Source: Deinococcus hopiensis KR-140 (GTDB lineage: Bacteria > Deinococcota > Deinococci > Deinococcales > Deinococcaceae). From it: 64,000 nt of DNA. Location: positions 186,001 through 250,000 of the forward strand of contig NZ_FWWU01000005.1 in the NCBI RefSeq assembly GCF_900176165.1. Reading direction: 5' to 3'. Both the position numbers and the translations under genes were made by a program. Positions 1 through 9,024 of the stretch are shown in pieces (positions within the stretch are counted from its first letter, which is position 1; the number at the start of each line of letters is the position of its first letter). A model generated the notes under the pieces. That model was not told where the DNA came from, did no database searches, and was given only the letters and a program-made list of their open reading frames with translations.

Positions 1-2781
1 ACCCTCACGCCCGGCGGCGTGGGCCTGGGCAAGCGTGGCACCATCCTCGCGGCGGCTCGGAGCCGCCGCGCGGGGGACGAACCGCTCGCTTTTGCCCCGA
101 ACGCGCTGACCTCGGGTGATCCCCTCCTCGCCACCGGCACGGGCTACGGCACCTTCAAGGGCGCAGGCCTGCTGGACCAGGCAGCGAAGGCCGGGGTGAA
201 CACGGGCTACGGCATCGGCTTACCCCCGGGGACAGTGCAGGGCGGCGTGCTGAACGTGTCGACCCTCCTCGGCGCGGTGAATGTGGAAGACCTGGACCTC
301 GTGCTGGGCAAAGGGCAGTTCGATTTCCTGCGCTTTCCCGAGCTGTACCTCGACAACCACGGCGCCCTCGTCTCGGCGCGGGTGGTCCATGGGGTGTCGC
401 AGGCGTCCTTTCCCAGCACCGTGAACAGCAGCGGCGGCAAGCTGCACCTCGGCGACTCGGGCCTGGCGATGGACGCCACCGGCTCGGCGGCGAACAGCAT
501 CTACCTCGACCTCGATCCCAATTCCAGCGTGCAGCCCCACGGCTACGGCGAGGGACCCACCCGCACCGGCCAGGGGCAGAGCGGGCAGGGCGGCCTCATC
601 CAGGCGCTCTCGACGGACACGGCCGATCAGGCCACCCTCCTGCGCGAGACCTACGGGGGCGCGCCCGCCGCCGTGCGGGTGCCGGACGTGGGGCCCGCGT
701 GGCAGGGCCTGCTGTGGCTCTCGAACAACATTCAGGTGTCGCAGATCAAGAGCCTCGATGTGCTGAAGGGCAAGGGCCAGGGCGTGAACGCCGCGCCGAT
801 GGACGTGAACCTCAAGAAGAAGGTGCCCGTCAGCTTCGGCAAGGGCGGCTGGAACCTGAACGTGGACGCGGACGTGGCGGCGAGCAAGAACCCACCCTTC
901 CATGACTGGGTCTTCAGCACCTCGCACATCAAGGTGGTCGTGGTGCGCTCCAACCTGCTCAGGAGCATTCAGGCGGCGAGCGTCGGGCCCCTGCCCTTCG
1001 TGGGCGGCGGCATCCTCACCGGCACGCTGGACGGCACCAAGTTTACGCCTGATCAGGCGGGCCTCACGCGCGCCTACGGGCCGGACGGCAGCTTCACGGC
1101 CACGTCTATCAACTTCAAGGACCAGGGCCCAGAGGCGGGCACCTTCCACCTCGCGGGCAGCTTCGACCTCTCGCGGGTGTCGCCGGGCCTGAAGCTGAAA
1201 TGCTCGGACCTCAAGATCAGCGCCAAACTCGGCAACATCTCCATGAGCACGTGCGACGCTGCCGCCGTCGTGGGCGAGCGAACCTTCGCGGGGACCAAGA
1301 TGACCGTCGTGCCGGCCGGGGTGAAGTTTGACAAGGACGACAAGACGGGGGAGGGGCTGCTGCTGCTGAACGGCAAGGTCAACCTCGGCGAGACCGGGCA
1401 GGCGGGCCAGAACATCACCACCCCGGCCTTCTTCGCCCTGCGCGCGAGCGCGAGCGACTACACCCTGAGCCTCCACACCGACAAGTTCGCCCAGGACGTG
1501 AAAAGCGCCGAGGGCCAGGCGCTCAACCTGGGCTTCGAGGCCCAGGACCAGAACCTGACTGGCGTGGGCGCGCAGGCCATCGGGGCGGGACCCACCGGTC
1601 TCGCCAACCAGGACATGCGCTTCGACACAGGCGAAATGAAGATCGGCGACAACTTCGCCATGCAGATCAAGGGCCTCTTCGGCCGCAGCGGCAACCAGAG
1701 CCACTGGTACGTGCTGGCAAGCGGCAAGAGCAAGGAAGGCCTCGCGTTCGGCGGCCTGAAGGTGTACGAGGTCTACGGCGGCATGGCCTACAATCTGGGC
1801 TGGAATCCCGGTGCGGGCAGTTCGATGAAGTTCAGCGACATCCAGAAAGAACCCACCGCCGCGTCCGGCCTCACGCTGGCCGCCGGGGTGGTGGGCGACC
1901 TGGGCGACTCAACGGTGGTGCACGCGGCGGCACTGGTCTTGCTCAAACCCGCCGACCTCAAGCTCGACTTCGCGGGTGACGCCTACCTGCTCGTGGACGG
2001 CGGCATCAACGCGGGGTACCGCAAGGGCATCAAGCCGCAAGGCCGCTTCCACGGCTCGCTGGGGCTCGACGGCCTGAAGCTCTCGCTGTGCGTGGGCCCG
2101 GTGGCCAAGACCGACATGGTGGACTGCACGGACTTACAACCCCTGGCGGTGGCGAAGGGCGTGGTGCAGATTCAGGGTCCCGCCGAACTGGAAATCAGCA
2201 AGACGCCCCACATCTACATCGGAACGTACAAGGGTACGGGCGATAAAGTGTGCAAGCCCTACCTCGAGGCCGACTGCGCGGCCCTCTACCGCCTGAGCCG
2301 CGTGAGCGCCACCGTGGACCTCAAGGTTGCCAAACCCGTTGTGGACGGTTACGTGATGCTGGGCTGGCTGGACGCCAACCGCACGCCGCCCCTGAATGAG
2401 GACGGCACGTCGCTCAGCGGCGTCGGCCTCACGGCGGGCGCGGCGGTGGATTACAAGTACCACGCCGAAGGTTCCGAGGATGCCCTTTTCTGTACGGCCT
2501 ACTGGAAATTTGACGCCCGGCTGTACGCGGCGGTGGACGCAGGACTCACGGTGGTCCCTGCCAAATTGGCCGGCCAACTGGCCCTCTCGGCCAGCGCTTC
2601 GGTGAGCGGAAAGCTGTGCGGTGTGGGTGGCAGCGTGAGCGCAGCCCTCGACGTGACGGCCAAATTCACCCTCACGCCGGACTCAGGCACTGTCAATGGC
2701 AAGGCCCACGTCTTCATCTCGCTGCCCGTGGTGCCCGACGTAGACGCGACCTTCGACACCGGCACCATCACCATCTACTGA
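1..2781 (+). CDS. Large beta-rich exported protein, 5' end beyond the window
   Basis: The frame is open to the first base, so the gene probably starts upstream; the first in-window start-like codon is a GTG at 19. About 925 residues are visible. The sequence is rich in Gly, Val, Thr, Ser and Asp with regularly alternating hydrophobic residues, as in beta-sheet surface proteins, and has few Cys. I see no catalytic motif and do not recognise the family. The next gene, 100 bp downstream on the same strand, encodes a signal-peptide protein with fibronectin-like repeats, so the two may be co-expressed envelope proteins. The long opposite-strand frame under this gene is a codon-bias shadow. Confidence 0.8.
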   Translation, partial: TLTPGGVGLGKRGTILAAARSRRAGDEPLAFAPNALTSGDPLLATGTGYGTFKGAGLLDQAAKAGVNTGYGIGLPPGTVQGGVLNVSTLLGAVNVEDLDLVLGKGQFDFLRFPELYLDNHGALVSARVVHGVSQASFPSTVNSSGGKLHLGDSGLAMDATGSAANSIYLDLDPNSSVQPHGYGEGPTRTGQGQSGQGGLIQALSTDTADQATLLRETYGGAPAAVRVPDVGPAWQGLLWLSNNIQVSQIKSLDVLKGKGQGVNAAPMDVNLKKKVPVSFGKGGWNLNVDADVAASKNPPFHDWVFSTSHIKVVVVRSNLLRSIQAASVGPLPFVGGGILTGTLDGTKFTPDQAGLTRAYGPDGSFTATSINFKDQGPEAGTFHLAGSFDLSRVSPGLKLKCSDLKISAKLGNISMSTCDAAAVVGERTFAGTKMTVVPAGVKFDKDDKTGEGLLLLNGKVNLGETGQAGQNITTPAFFALRASASDYTLSLHTDKFAQDVKSAEGQALNLGFEAQDQNLTGVGAQAIGAGPTGLANQDMRFDTGEMKIGDNFAMQIKGLFGRSGNQSHWYVLASGKSKEGLAFGGLKVYEVYGGMAYNLGWNPGAGSSMKFSDIQKEPTAASGLTLAAGVVGDLGDSTVVHAAALVLLKPADLKLDFAGDAYLLVDGGINAGYRKGIKPQGRFHGSLGLDGLKLSLCVGPVAKTDMVDCTDLQPLAVAKGVVQIQGPAELEISKTPHIYIGTYKGTGDKVCKPYLEADCAALYRLSRVSATVDLKVAKPVVDGYVMLGWLDANRTPPLNEDGTSLSGVGLTAGAAVDYKYHAEGSEDALFCTAYWKFDARLYAAVDAGLTVVPAKLAGQLALSASASVSGKLCGVGGSVSAALDVTAKFTLTPDSGTVNGKAHVFISLPVVPDVDATFDTGTITIY

Positions 2782-2793
2782 GCTCGGCTTTTT

Positions 2794-2816
2794 CTCCCTC
2801 CCTGCGGGGGAGGGAG
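2794..2816. repeat. Intergenic C/G-rich hairpin
   Basis: Arms CTCCCTCCC and GGGAGGGAG form a perfect 9-bp stem around the loop TGCGG between two same-strand genes. No T-run follows on the plus strand, so it is a weak intrinsic terminator at best. It could be an mRNA-stabilising or attenuating hairpin. Confidence 0.45.
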
Positions 2817-2881
2817 GGGGCGGGCGGAAGCTCGCCCTTCACCCGAGACGTTTCTCCTCTCTCCCTCAGAGGTTGCCCACC

Positions 2882-4804
2882 ATGAAACACCTGTTGACCC
2901 TGGCGGCTTTGCTCAGCCTCACCGCCGCCGCCCAGAACGCCAGCAGTCCCGCCAAAACCGGTGTCGCCGCCCTTCCCACTCCGCAAGGTGCTCTGCTGCG
3001 CTGGGCGCTGCCGGGCGGCACCCTTCCCGACGCTTACCGCCTGACCCGCGAAGGCGGCGGAGAGACGGTCACGCGCACGCTGCCCGGGATCGTCTCCCGC
3101 GAGGAAGCGGTGCGGCAGGGCTGGGTGGACGCCAAGACCTACGACGGCCTGAAAGCGCTCTACAGCAAGACCACCGCGGACCCCCAGGCCCGCGTGAGCC
3201 GCGAACTGCAACTGCTGGCGAACACGGGCTGGGCGAAAACCCTGAACCTCCTCGTGAGCCAGGAGGGGATGAAGCCCAGCGTGAAGTACCGCTTTACGGT
3301 TACAGCCCTGACAGGCGGGCGCGAGACTCCGGTGGGCACCGCCGAGGTCACGCCCGGCCCGACGCCTCCTGTGCCCGTGCCCAGGAACCTCACCGCCGCG
3401 CCCAGCGTTGGCCGCGCGACCCTCTTCTGGACCCGTGCGGGTGGCTTCACGATGGCCTACCGCATCTCCCGTGCGGAGGCGGGCCAGGAACTCAAGCTGC
3501 TCGAGCCCTCGCCCTACTTTCCGGGAACCGACAAGGCGCGGCCCGAGCGGGTGAGCTACGCCGACAACGACCCCAGCCTCAAGCGACGCGCCAAATACAC
3601 CTACCGGGTGACGGCGGTGGACCTCTTCGGGCGAGAGAGTGCGCCCACTGCACCCCTGCTCGTCGACCTGCGCGAGGGTGAGCCCTTCACCCCCCTCGTG
3701 ATCGAGCGGGTGACGGAAAAGGCGAGCGCGAAGGGCGCTGCGGTGACGCTCGGCTGGACGGCCACGGACGACCCACGCGTGCTGGGCATCACTGTGTACC
3801 GGGGCAGTGGGCGGGCAGACCTGAAACCCATCGCGGAACTGAAGCCGGAGGCGGCAACCTACACGGACGCCAGCGCCGCCGTTGCCCGGACCTACGTGTA
3901 TGCCCTGGGGGTGAAACTCCGCGAGGGCCAGAGTGGGCCTGGGCCCTTCCGTCCTGTGCAGGCGATGAACGGCACACCTCCCACGGCGCCCGCCGGAGTG
4001 AAGGCCGCGCTCGAAAACGGCGTGGTGCGCCTCACGTGGTCACCCAGCCCCGAGGCCGACGTACAGGGCTACCTGGTGGTGGGCGCGTCCCGGCCCGACG
4101 CCCCTGCGGGTGACCTGGTGGCCTTTACCCCGAAGCCGCAACCTGGCACCACGTTGGAGGTGCCCCTCGGAGTGCTCCCGGGCACAGCCTTTTCCTTCCG
4201 GGTGATCGCGGTGAACACCTCGGGCGTGAACAGCGTCCCGAGTTCCGCCGCCACTGTCAGCCGTTCGCGTGAGGCGGGGGCCGCGCCCACGCTCCTCGCC
4301 GCGCAGGGAGGAGACCGTCACATCACCCTGCGCTGGAGTTACCCCGGAGGCGTGCCCGCACAGGCCGAGGTCTTTCGGCGCAATCCCGACGGCAGCACCG
4401 TGCTGATCGCCCGGCTGCCGGGCAGCGCGACCTCCTTTGAGGATACGCACGTGGTGCCCACCCTGCCCTACGCCTACGTGGTGGCGGGGGTGGACACGGC
4501 GGGCAAGCGCTCAGCGTCCTCCGGGGTGCAGTCGGCCACGGCAGACTACAACCCGGTGGTGGGAGCAGTGGAGGGCCTGAGCGTGGCCGCCGGCACGAGC
4601 GGCGCGCGCCTGGCCTGGCGCGCCGCTCCCGAAGCCGTGACGTACCTCGTGACGCGGGTGCGGGGCGGCACGCCGACCCTGTTGGGCACCGTGAACACCC
4701 TCTCGTTCAGCGATCCTCAGGGCCGCAGCGGCGATACCTACCGGGTCACGCCACGCGCCCTGAACGGCACCCAGGGCCAGGAGGCAACGGCAGCGCTCCG
4801 CTGA
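2882..4804 (+). CDS. Exported protein with fibronectin type III-like repeats
   Basis: 640 residues. I start at the ATG at 2882, not the in-frame TTG at 2873, because AGAGG lies 9 nt upstream and the protein then opens with a clean signal peptide (MKHLLTLAALLSLTAAAQ). The rest is a series of roughly 90-residue beta-sandwich modules with FN3-type strands such as 'YRFTVTALTGG', 'KYTYRVTAVDLFGRES' and 'FSFRVIAVNTSGVNS'. Such modules usually mediate binding or act as spacers outside the membrane. No enzymatic domain is visible. A good intrinsic terminator follows 15 bp after the stop. Confidence 0.8.
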   Translation: MKHLLTLAALLSLTAAAQNASSPAKTGVAALPTPQGALLRWALPGGTLPDAYRLTREGGGETVTRTLPGIVSREEAVRQGWVDAKTYDGLKALYSKTTADPQARVSRELQLLANTGWAKTLNLLVSQEGMKPSVKYRFTVTALTGGRETPVGTAEVTPGPTPPVPVPRNLTAAPSVGRATLFWTRAGGFTMAYRISRAEAGQELKLLEPSPYFPGTDKARPERVSYADNDPSLKRRAKYTYRVTAVDLFGRESAPTAPLLVDLREGEPFTPLVIERVTEKASAKGAAVTLGWTATDDPRVLGITVYRGSGRADLKPIAELKPEAATYTDASAAVARTYVYALGVKLREGQSGPGPFRPVQAMNGTPPTAPAGVKAALENGVVRLTWSPSPEADVQGYLVVGASRPDAPAGDLVAFTPKPQPGTTLEVPLGVLPGTAFSFRVIAVNTSGVNSVPSSAATVSRSREAGAAPTLLAAQGGDRHITLRWSYPGGVPAQAEVFRRNPDGSTVLIARLPGSATSFEDTHVVPTLPYAYVVAGVDTAGKRSASSGVQSATADYNPVVGAVEGLSVAAGTSGARLAWRAAPEAVTYLVTRVRGGTPTLLGTVNTLSFSDPQGRSGDTYRVTPRALNGTQGQEATAALR

Positions 4805-4818
4805 TCCGCAGAGGGTGG

Positions 4819-4844
4819 GGCCGGACCAGCCGTTCGGCCTTTTT
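4819..4844 (+). terminator. Rho-independent terminator
   Basis: An 8-bp stem GGCCGGAC/GTTCGGCC (one G-T wobble) with a 5-nt loop is followed directly by TTTTT, 15 bp after the FN3 gene stop codon. Confidence 0.85.
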
Positions 4845-4900
4845 CCCCCGTGGAACCCGCTGAGAAGTGCAGCACCACAGCCAGCTCCGAAAAAGGACCC

Positions 4901-4931
4901 GACCCCTGGGCCATATGAAATCCCAGGGGTC
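4901..4931. repeat. Perfect 10-bp inverted repeat in an intergenic region
   Basis: GACCCCTGGG at 4901-4910 pairs with CCCAGGGGTC at 4922-4931 across an 11-nt loop containing CATATG. No T-run follows. It lies in the 464-bp gap (4805-5268) before the DUF1990 gene; apart from the terminator at 4819 and this hairpin I see nothing else there. Confidence 0.4.
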
Positions 4932-5268
4932 CGTTACAGTCCCTGCGCCAGGTCCCATTTGTCCTCCTGCTTTCCGCCGGGTTTCCAGCCCTTTCTCCAC
5001 CGGGAGGCTGGAGAGTTGATCATCCGCGCCCCGCACACCTCCAGCGGGCTCAGCCCGCCAGGATCCCTAATCCGGCACCACGGCGAGTCACCGCTCTGGA
5101 CGAGCCTCACGGGCCGGTCTGCGGCATGCCTGGTCCTTCTGACCGCAAAGGACCAGGCAGATGCTGGCGCCCCGGATGGTCAGGTACAGCCAGGATGAGA
5201 ATAACGGTGGGGATGAGGGGGATCCTGGTGGGCTGAGCTTAAGAAGGCCCTGGACGGTCCCTGAAGCT

Positions 5269-5844
5269 TTAAGGGCCAGAAGAGCGCGTGGAACGGCGCA
5301 TGTTCTGGAGATACGCCTTCGACCCCGCTCGCTGCGCCAGTGTGGCGAGTGGCTGCACCACCCTGATCAGGGGCCCAGCAGGACGCGAGTATGCCCGGAG
5401 GCTGAACGTCAAGCGCTGATCTGGATGCAATTCCAGCCGGAAGCGCTCTTCCCCGCATTCGGGATGGCCAGGGAGGGTGCCGTAGGTGTAGGCATACGCC
5501 ACAGGCGAGTCGGTCACAGCGACGACCCGGCAGCCGAACAACCAGGTCAGCGGTCCAAGGTACGCTCCCAGCAGCACCGTCTGCCCCACTCTCGGCGGTC
5601 CATCTGCCTGGAGACTCAACCACTTCAACCTGTGCGTCTGCCACGCCATCAACGCCGCACGCGCGCGCTCAAAACACATCTGGCCATGCCCCAGCAGGAC
5701 GCTTTCGTTCATCGCCTGCATGCCTGGAGGAACTTCTGGAGAATCGGTCATTCCAGCAGGCGCGTAGGAAAGCTCCGCGCTACGCAACCGTTCCATGACC
5801 TCTTTCTGACGTTGCCCATGGGGACGAAAAAGGAACACAGGCAT
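5269..5844 (-). CDS. DUF1990 family protein
   Basis: 191 residues. The second half carries the features I know from DUF1990: 'AALMAWQTHRLKW' near residue 65, 'GQTVLLGAYLGPLTWLFGCRVVAV' in the middle, then 'AYTYGTLPGHPECGEERF' and 'RAYSRPAGPLIRVVQPLATLAQR' near the end. Function is unknown for the family; the GTLPGHP..GEERF core suggests a lipocalin-like fold. There is no Shine-Dalgarno at the ATG, but TAAGCT sits 6 nt before it (5851-5856), matching a leaderless deinococcal -10. The gene stands alone. Confidence 0.85.
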   Translation of the reverse strand: MPVFLFRPHGQRQKEVMERLRSAELSYAPAGMTDSPEVPPGMQAMNESVLLGHGQMCFERARAALMAWQTHRLKWLSLQADGPPRVGQTVLLGAYLGPLTWLFGCRVVAVTDSPVAYAYTYGTLPGHPECGEERFRLELHPDQRLTFSLRAYSRPAGPLIRVVQPLATLAQRAGSKAYLQNMRRSTRSSGP

Positions 5845-6136
5845 GGTCGAAGCTTACTCTGCGGGACCACAGTGCCCCGTTGGGGGCATTCATGGGGGTC
5901 CTCCTGGTATTCGGGAACGCCCTGGTCCTTCCGCTGCCTATCTTCGGCTGGCCATTTTGGAGTGGTGTCCCACCGTACGGCCGCTGGCCAACAAGCCCCT
6001 TACCTTCAATCCCACCCAGCGACAGCCACTCTTCGCGGTTCATAAATCCGAGGTGACTACTCAGCCCAGCGCCCGCTCAGTCCCCCTCAATAGACACCCA
6101 AAGCTTCATGACGCCCGACTCTCCTTACACTGCGTC

Positions 6137-6613
6137 ATGACACCCCCTCATGTCCTTCTGCGAGAAGTCCGTGATGAAGACATACGCGTGTTCTACGAAC
6201 AGCAACTCGACCTGGAAGCCACCCAGATGGCCGCTTTCCCCTCTCGCGACTGGCCAAGATTTTCCGCCCACTGGGCCCGCATCCGGCAACGCCATTCCAA
6301 CGAGTTGCGGACCATTGAAGTGAACGGTGAAGTGGCTGGCAACATGGAAAGTTATGAACAGAACGGCCGGTGGATGCTGGGGTACTGGCTGGGGCGAGCA
6401 TACTGGGGACAAGGTGTGGCGACGCGAGCGCTGCAGACCTTTCTGGCAGAGTTCACGCAGCGGCCAGTGTTCGCGCAAGTGGCGAAGCACAACGTGGGGT
6501 CCCAGCGGGTGCTAGAAAAGAACGGCTTCCGTATGTTGGGCGAGCACGCCGTGGAATCGGATGGGTTTTTACCGGCTGTCGTTGAAGTCGAGTTGATCCT
6601 GGAATCGGTGTGA
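6137..6613 (+). CDS. GNAT family N-acetyltransferase
   Basis: 158 residues from the ATG at 6137; the frame is open for 98 codons upstream, but that part is low-complexity and overlaps the DUF1990 promoter. The sequence is of the RimJ/RimL type: 'LREVRDEDIRVFYEQQ' at the N-terminus, the acetyl-CoA pyrophosphate loop 'YWLGRAYWGQGVATRAL' near residue 80, and 'VAKHNVGSQRVLEKNGFRMLGE' near residue 120. It probably acetylates an amino group on a small molecule or protein N-terminus. The stop codon lies inside a perfect 11-bp inverted repeat. Confidence 0.85.
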   Translation: MTPPHVLLREVRDEDIRVFYEQQLDLEATQMAAFPSRDWPRFSAHWARIRQRHSNELRTIEVNGEVAGNMESYEQNGRWMLGYWLGRAYWGQGVATRALQTFLAEFTQRPVFAQVAKHNVGSQRVLEKNGFRMLGEHAVESDGFLPAVVEVELILESV

Positions 6614-6651
6614 CGACTCAGTACAAAGTGGAACATCCTGCTGAGTCGTCA
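6611..6651. terminator. Stem-loop overlapping the GNAT stop codon
   Basis: TGACGACTCAG (6611-6621) and CTGAGTCGTCA (6641-6651) form a perfect 11-bp stem with a 19-nt loop, and the first arm contains the TGA stop codon. No T-run follows, so it may be an RNA-stability hairpin or a non-canonical terminator. Confidence 0.5.
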
Positions 6652-6703
6652 CAATCCGAGCTGATAAGTCCCTGCGTTCAAGCTCACCCCAACGTCTGCT
6701 GTC

Positions 6704-7845
6704 CAATGGTTCAGACAGTTTTTGAGGTGCACAGGGACGACCCACCGAAAGTGGGTCTGTGCGTACTCAATTTCCAGTGGGTCTGGTCGGCGTTGACTGT
6801 ACCGGGACGATGAGGGCGCGGTGCCCTGGTGGTCACTCCAGATGGCCGCGGTGGTCACCGCTCTGCATCCTGGCCACCGGTGCGTCCGTCCACCGCAAGT
6901 CCGGGAAGAAGACCGCCCCCATCCTGGCGCGTTCTGGAATGGGTGTACAGCACGTGTAGAACGAGGCATTGAGCACGCTTGTTGTGCACTGATCAAAGTC
7001 CGACACGGGCAGATCTTTCATGCCCGTCAGACCCGCACGGGCCTTGAGGCACCTGGACGGATGGAACAGACCACAGATCAATTGGAGGAGGTCCTGCTGG
7101 ACCTCCGGGCCCATCCTCAGACCGAGCTCGCGGCCATCGTCGCCGATGGAGCCTATGCCAACACCTCCGTTGTGGAAACCGTGACGGGTCACGGTTTCCC
7201 GTTGGTCTCACAACTGCTGCGGAATGCCAATCTCAAGTACCTATACGCCGGTGAACACGTCAAGCGTCGAGGACGAAAGAAAACGTTTGATGGGAAGGTC
7301 GACTTCCACGATCTGAGGCGATTTGAGCTGGTCTTTGAGACGCTCACCCAACGGCTCCTGACCCAGATCGTCTGGGGACGCCATGGGAAACGTGAGCGGC
7401 GTGTGGTCGTCGTTCAGCAGTTGGCTTCCGTGGGGACAGGAACCGGCCAGGCGGTGCTGTTCAGCACCGCCGTGACCATGCCTGCTCATGACGTCACGGC
7501 GCTCTACCAGAGCCGGTTCGAGACCGAACTGGTCTTTCGGGACGAGAAGCAATTCCTCGGCAGCCAGGATGTTCAACGACGATCACAGCAGGGCATCGAG
7601 GCGCACTGGAACATGGTGATGCTCGACCTGAACCTGGCTCGCCTGGAAGCGCTGCACGCTGCTGAAGGGGGACAAAGCCTGGTGTTCCGTGGAGAGGACA
7701 TGACGAGCAGGGCGTTATACGCCCTGCGCGCCCAAGTCATTTTGCTCAATCTGGGTCTCGAGGCTCGCTTTGAGGAATCAAGTTCGCTTCCTTCCAGGCC
7801 GCTCAATTTTGGCCTCAAAGCTGCCTAAAACTGTCCGAACCATTG
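6704..7845 (+). mobile_element. IS4-type insertion sequence, about 1.14 kb, degenerate
   Basis: Terminal inverted repeats of 19 bp with one mismatch bound the element: CAATGGTTCAGACAGTTTT at 6704-6722, and its complement with a single G/A change at 7827-7845. The only content is one transposase relic with the IS4 signature. I could not identify a convincing target-site duplication. The element lies between the GNAT gene and a small exported protein gene. Confidence 0.8.
6821..7828 (+). pseudogene. IS4-type transposase relic
   Basis: The frame from 6821 reads as a DDE transposase from about position 6935 onward: 'FWNGCTARVERGIEHA', the second acidic site 'IVADGAYANTSV', and the Y-2-R-3-E-6-K signature in 'YQSRFETELVFRDEK'. 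The N-terminal part is in another frame (6759-6959, ending 'VHRKSGKKT') and must shift near 6935. In that part the position where the family has its first catalytic Asp ('LD.TFV.KSG') reads 'TGASVHRKSG', so Asp is replaced by Gly and one residue is missing. Frameshift plus loss of a catalytic residue make activity unlikely. Confidence 0.8.
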
Positions 7846-7856
7846 ATAAAATCCGA

Positions 7857-7886
7857 TTGACCGGATCCACTTGGTCCTCTCATACT
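7857..7886 (+). promoter_or_regulatory. Sigma-70-like promoter of the downstream exported protein
   Basis: TTGACC at 7857 and CATACT at 7881 are separated by 18 bp, 46 bp ahead of the start codon at 7933. The promoter lies just outside the right inverted repeat of the IS4-type element, so the insertion left it intact. Confidence 0.6.
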
Positions 7887-7932
7887 GAAGTGACGAAAAA
7901 AGCTGTGTTTGCCTTTTCGTGCGGAGAAGCCT

Positions 7933-8406
7933 ATGAACCTGAAGCACATCACCCTGCCCCTGCTCAGCGCCGTCCTGCTCACGCCCACCGCGCACGCGAC
8001 CCATACGAACGTCAACCTGAAAGACTTCCGCACGGTGTGCCTCAACGCCGCAGCGGAAATCAAGACCAAGGAAGACAAGGACCTGGCCAGCGACGCGTTC
8101 GACGCGCTCTCGTCCCGCCTCGAAGATGCAGGCATCACGGTCGCTGACAACCCCTGTCAGGACAAAGGCACGGGCAGCAACCGGCAGCTCAACCTCTTCT
8201 ACTCGTTTAGCACCACCAAAGACGGGAGCGCGTACTTCTCCAATATCGAGGCGTGGGTGACCAAAGAGGGCAAGTACATCGAAGTGAGCCTCTGGACCGA
8301 CTACATCTTCGGGTCCCCCGGCAAACAGACGCTGAAGGAGGTCGCGATCGACAACGCTGGAGAACTCGGCGACAGCTTCGTCGAGGCGTGGGAGAGCAAC
8401 CACTAG
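7933..8406 (+). CDS. Small exported protein of unknown function
   Basis: 157 residues from the ATG at 7933, which has GGAG 6 nt upstream; the frame is open from 7909 without a better start. A signal peptide is clear (MNLKHITLPLLSAVLLTPTAHA). The mature part is hydrophilic with two Cys (near residues 32 and 69) that may form a disulfide, and a Trp/Tyr-rich second half ('FYSFSTTKDGSAYFSNIEAW', 'VSLWTDYIFGSPGKQ'). I do not recognise the family. It has its own promoter and is followed by an inverted-repeat element and a strong hairpin. Confidence 0.75.
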   Translation: MNLKHITLPLLSAVLLTPTAHATHTNVNLKDFRTVCLNAAAEIKTKEDKDLASDAFDALSSRLEDAGITVADNPCQDKGTGSNRQLNLFYSFSTTKDGSAYFSNIEAWVTKEGKYIEVSLWTDYIFGSPGKQTLKEVAIDNAGELGDSFVEAWESNH

Positions 8407-8532
8407 TGGGTCACCTGCCACGGGCGTAGGCGTTCAGACCCCTGAAGGACGAGAGAACGGAAACCTGTCCTGGCCGAAGTTCCCTCGACATCCCCGAGCT
8501 CGGGAAACCAGTCACCCGTGGCAAGTGACCCA
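8407..8532. repeat. 126-bp segment bounded by 18-bp inverted repeats
   Basis: TGGGTCACCTGCCACGGG at 8407 is matched in inverted orientation by CCCGTGGCAAGTGACCCA at 8515 (one mismatch). The interior has no ORF and contains smaller dyads (near 8480-8505). The same GGGTCACTTG core forms a 16-bp hairpin at 13963, so this may be a small dispersed repeat or MITE-like unit. Confidence 0.5.
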
Positions 8533-8570
8533 CCAGGTCCATCCACACGCAGAGCGACGCTGAACCGAAG

Positions 8571-8614
8571 CGAAAACGGGCGCACTCTTTGCTGAAGAGT
8601 TACGCCCGTTTTCG
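8571..8614. terminator. Strong bidirectional hairpin
   Basis: A 12-bp perfect stem CGAAAACGGGCG/CGCCCGTTTTCG encloses a second stem ACTCTT/AAGAGT. The arm end CGTTTTCG gives a short T-run in both directions. It is the likely terminator of the exported-protein gene ending at 8406. Confidence 0.6.
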
Positions 8615-8709
8615 TGCTGCTCGGCAGGAGAAAAGGGCGTGTTGGATATCATCGTCCACAGCATTCGCGTGAACCATGTCACCCGACACTACTGGTTCAG
8701 CGCAAAGTC

Positions 8710-8830
8710 ACCCAAGCCACGGGCTTCTTGACCTCCGCGCTTGCGAAATCCCCAAGCGAGCGGCGTGAACTCCCTCGAATTGAGTCTCAACCCCGGAGGG
8801 GTCCAGGTGGCGGTACGTCAGGACGCGCAT
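8710..8830 (-). pseudogene. Short coding remnant of unknown family
   Basis: From an ATG at 8830 the frame reads 'MRVLTYRHLDPSGVETQFE', then continues sensibly only after a one-base shift ('GDFASAEVKK'). This resembles the N-terminus of a protein type I remember from Deinococcus helicase/toxin-like genes, but I cannot name it with confidence. It breaks off after about 40 residues. The surrounding 8615-9024 stretch has no other gene I can support, apart from a 26-bp palindrome at 8917. Confidence 0.3.
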
Positions 8831-8916
8831 GCCAGGCCCCTGACCGGTGTGACGGGGAGACTTCGGAGTCCGCGGTGTCCTGGAAGCAAGGGAGGCATGT
8901 TTCCAGCGTGTGTCCG

Positions 8917-8942
8917 GGAGGTGGTGATCGATCACCACCTCC
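8917..8942. repeat. Perfect 26-bp palindrome
   Basis: GGAGGTGGTGATC is followed directly by its exact reverse complement, with no spacer. This is unusually long for chance and has the form of a dimeric protein-binding site or recombination site. No intact gene starts beside it; the nearest is the nuclease remnant from about 9025. Confidence 0.5.
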
Positions 8943-9024
8943 TGCATCTCACTTCCCTGCCTGACGTAGAGCCGCCCGCTGAGCAAGCAGGATTTCCAAG
9001 GGCCCGGTCCGCCAGGGACTGTCC

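Noticed and set aside
220..1704. 494-codon open frame on the minus strand under the first gene
   Set aside because: It mirrors the high-GC third codon positions of the plus-strand gene, is His/Arg/Val/Leu-rich without domain pattern, and has no start context.
5161..6045. 294-codon plus-strand frame over DUF1990
   Set aside because: Antisense of a clearly conserved DUF1990 gene; composition is Arg/Pro/His-rich.
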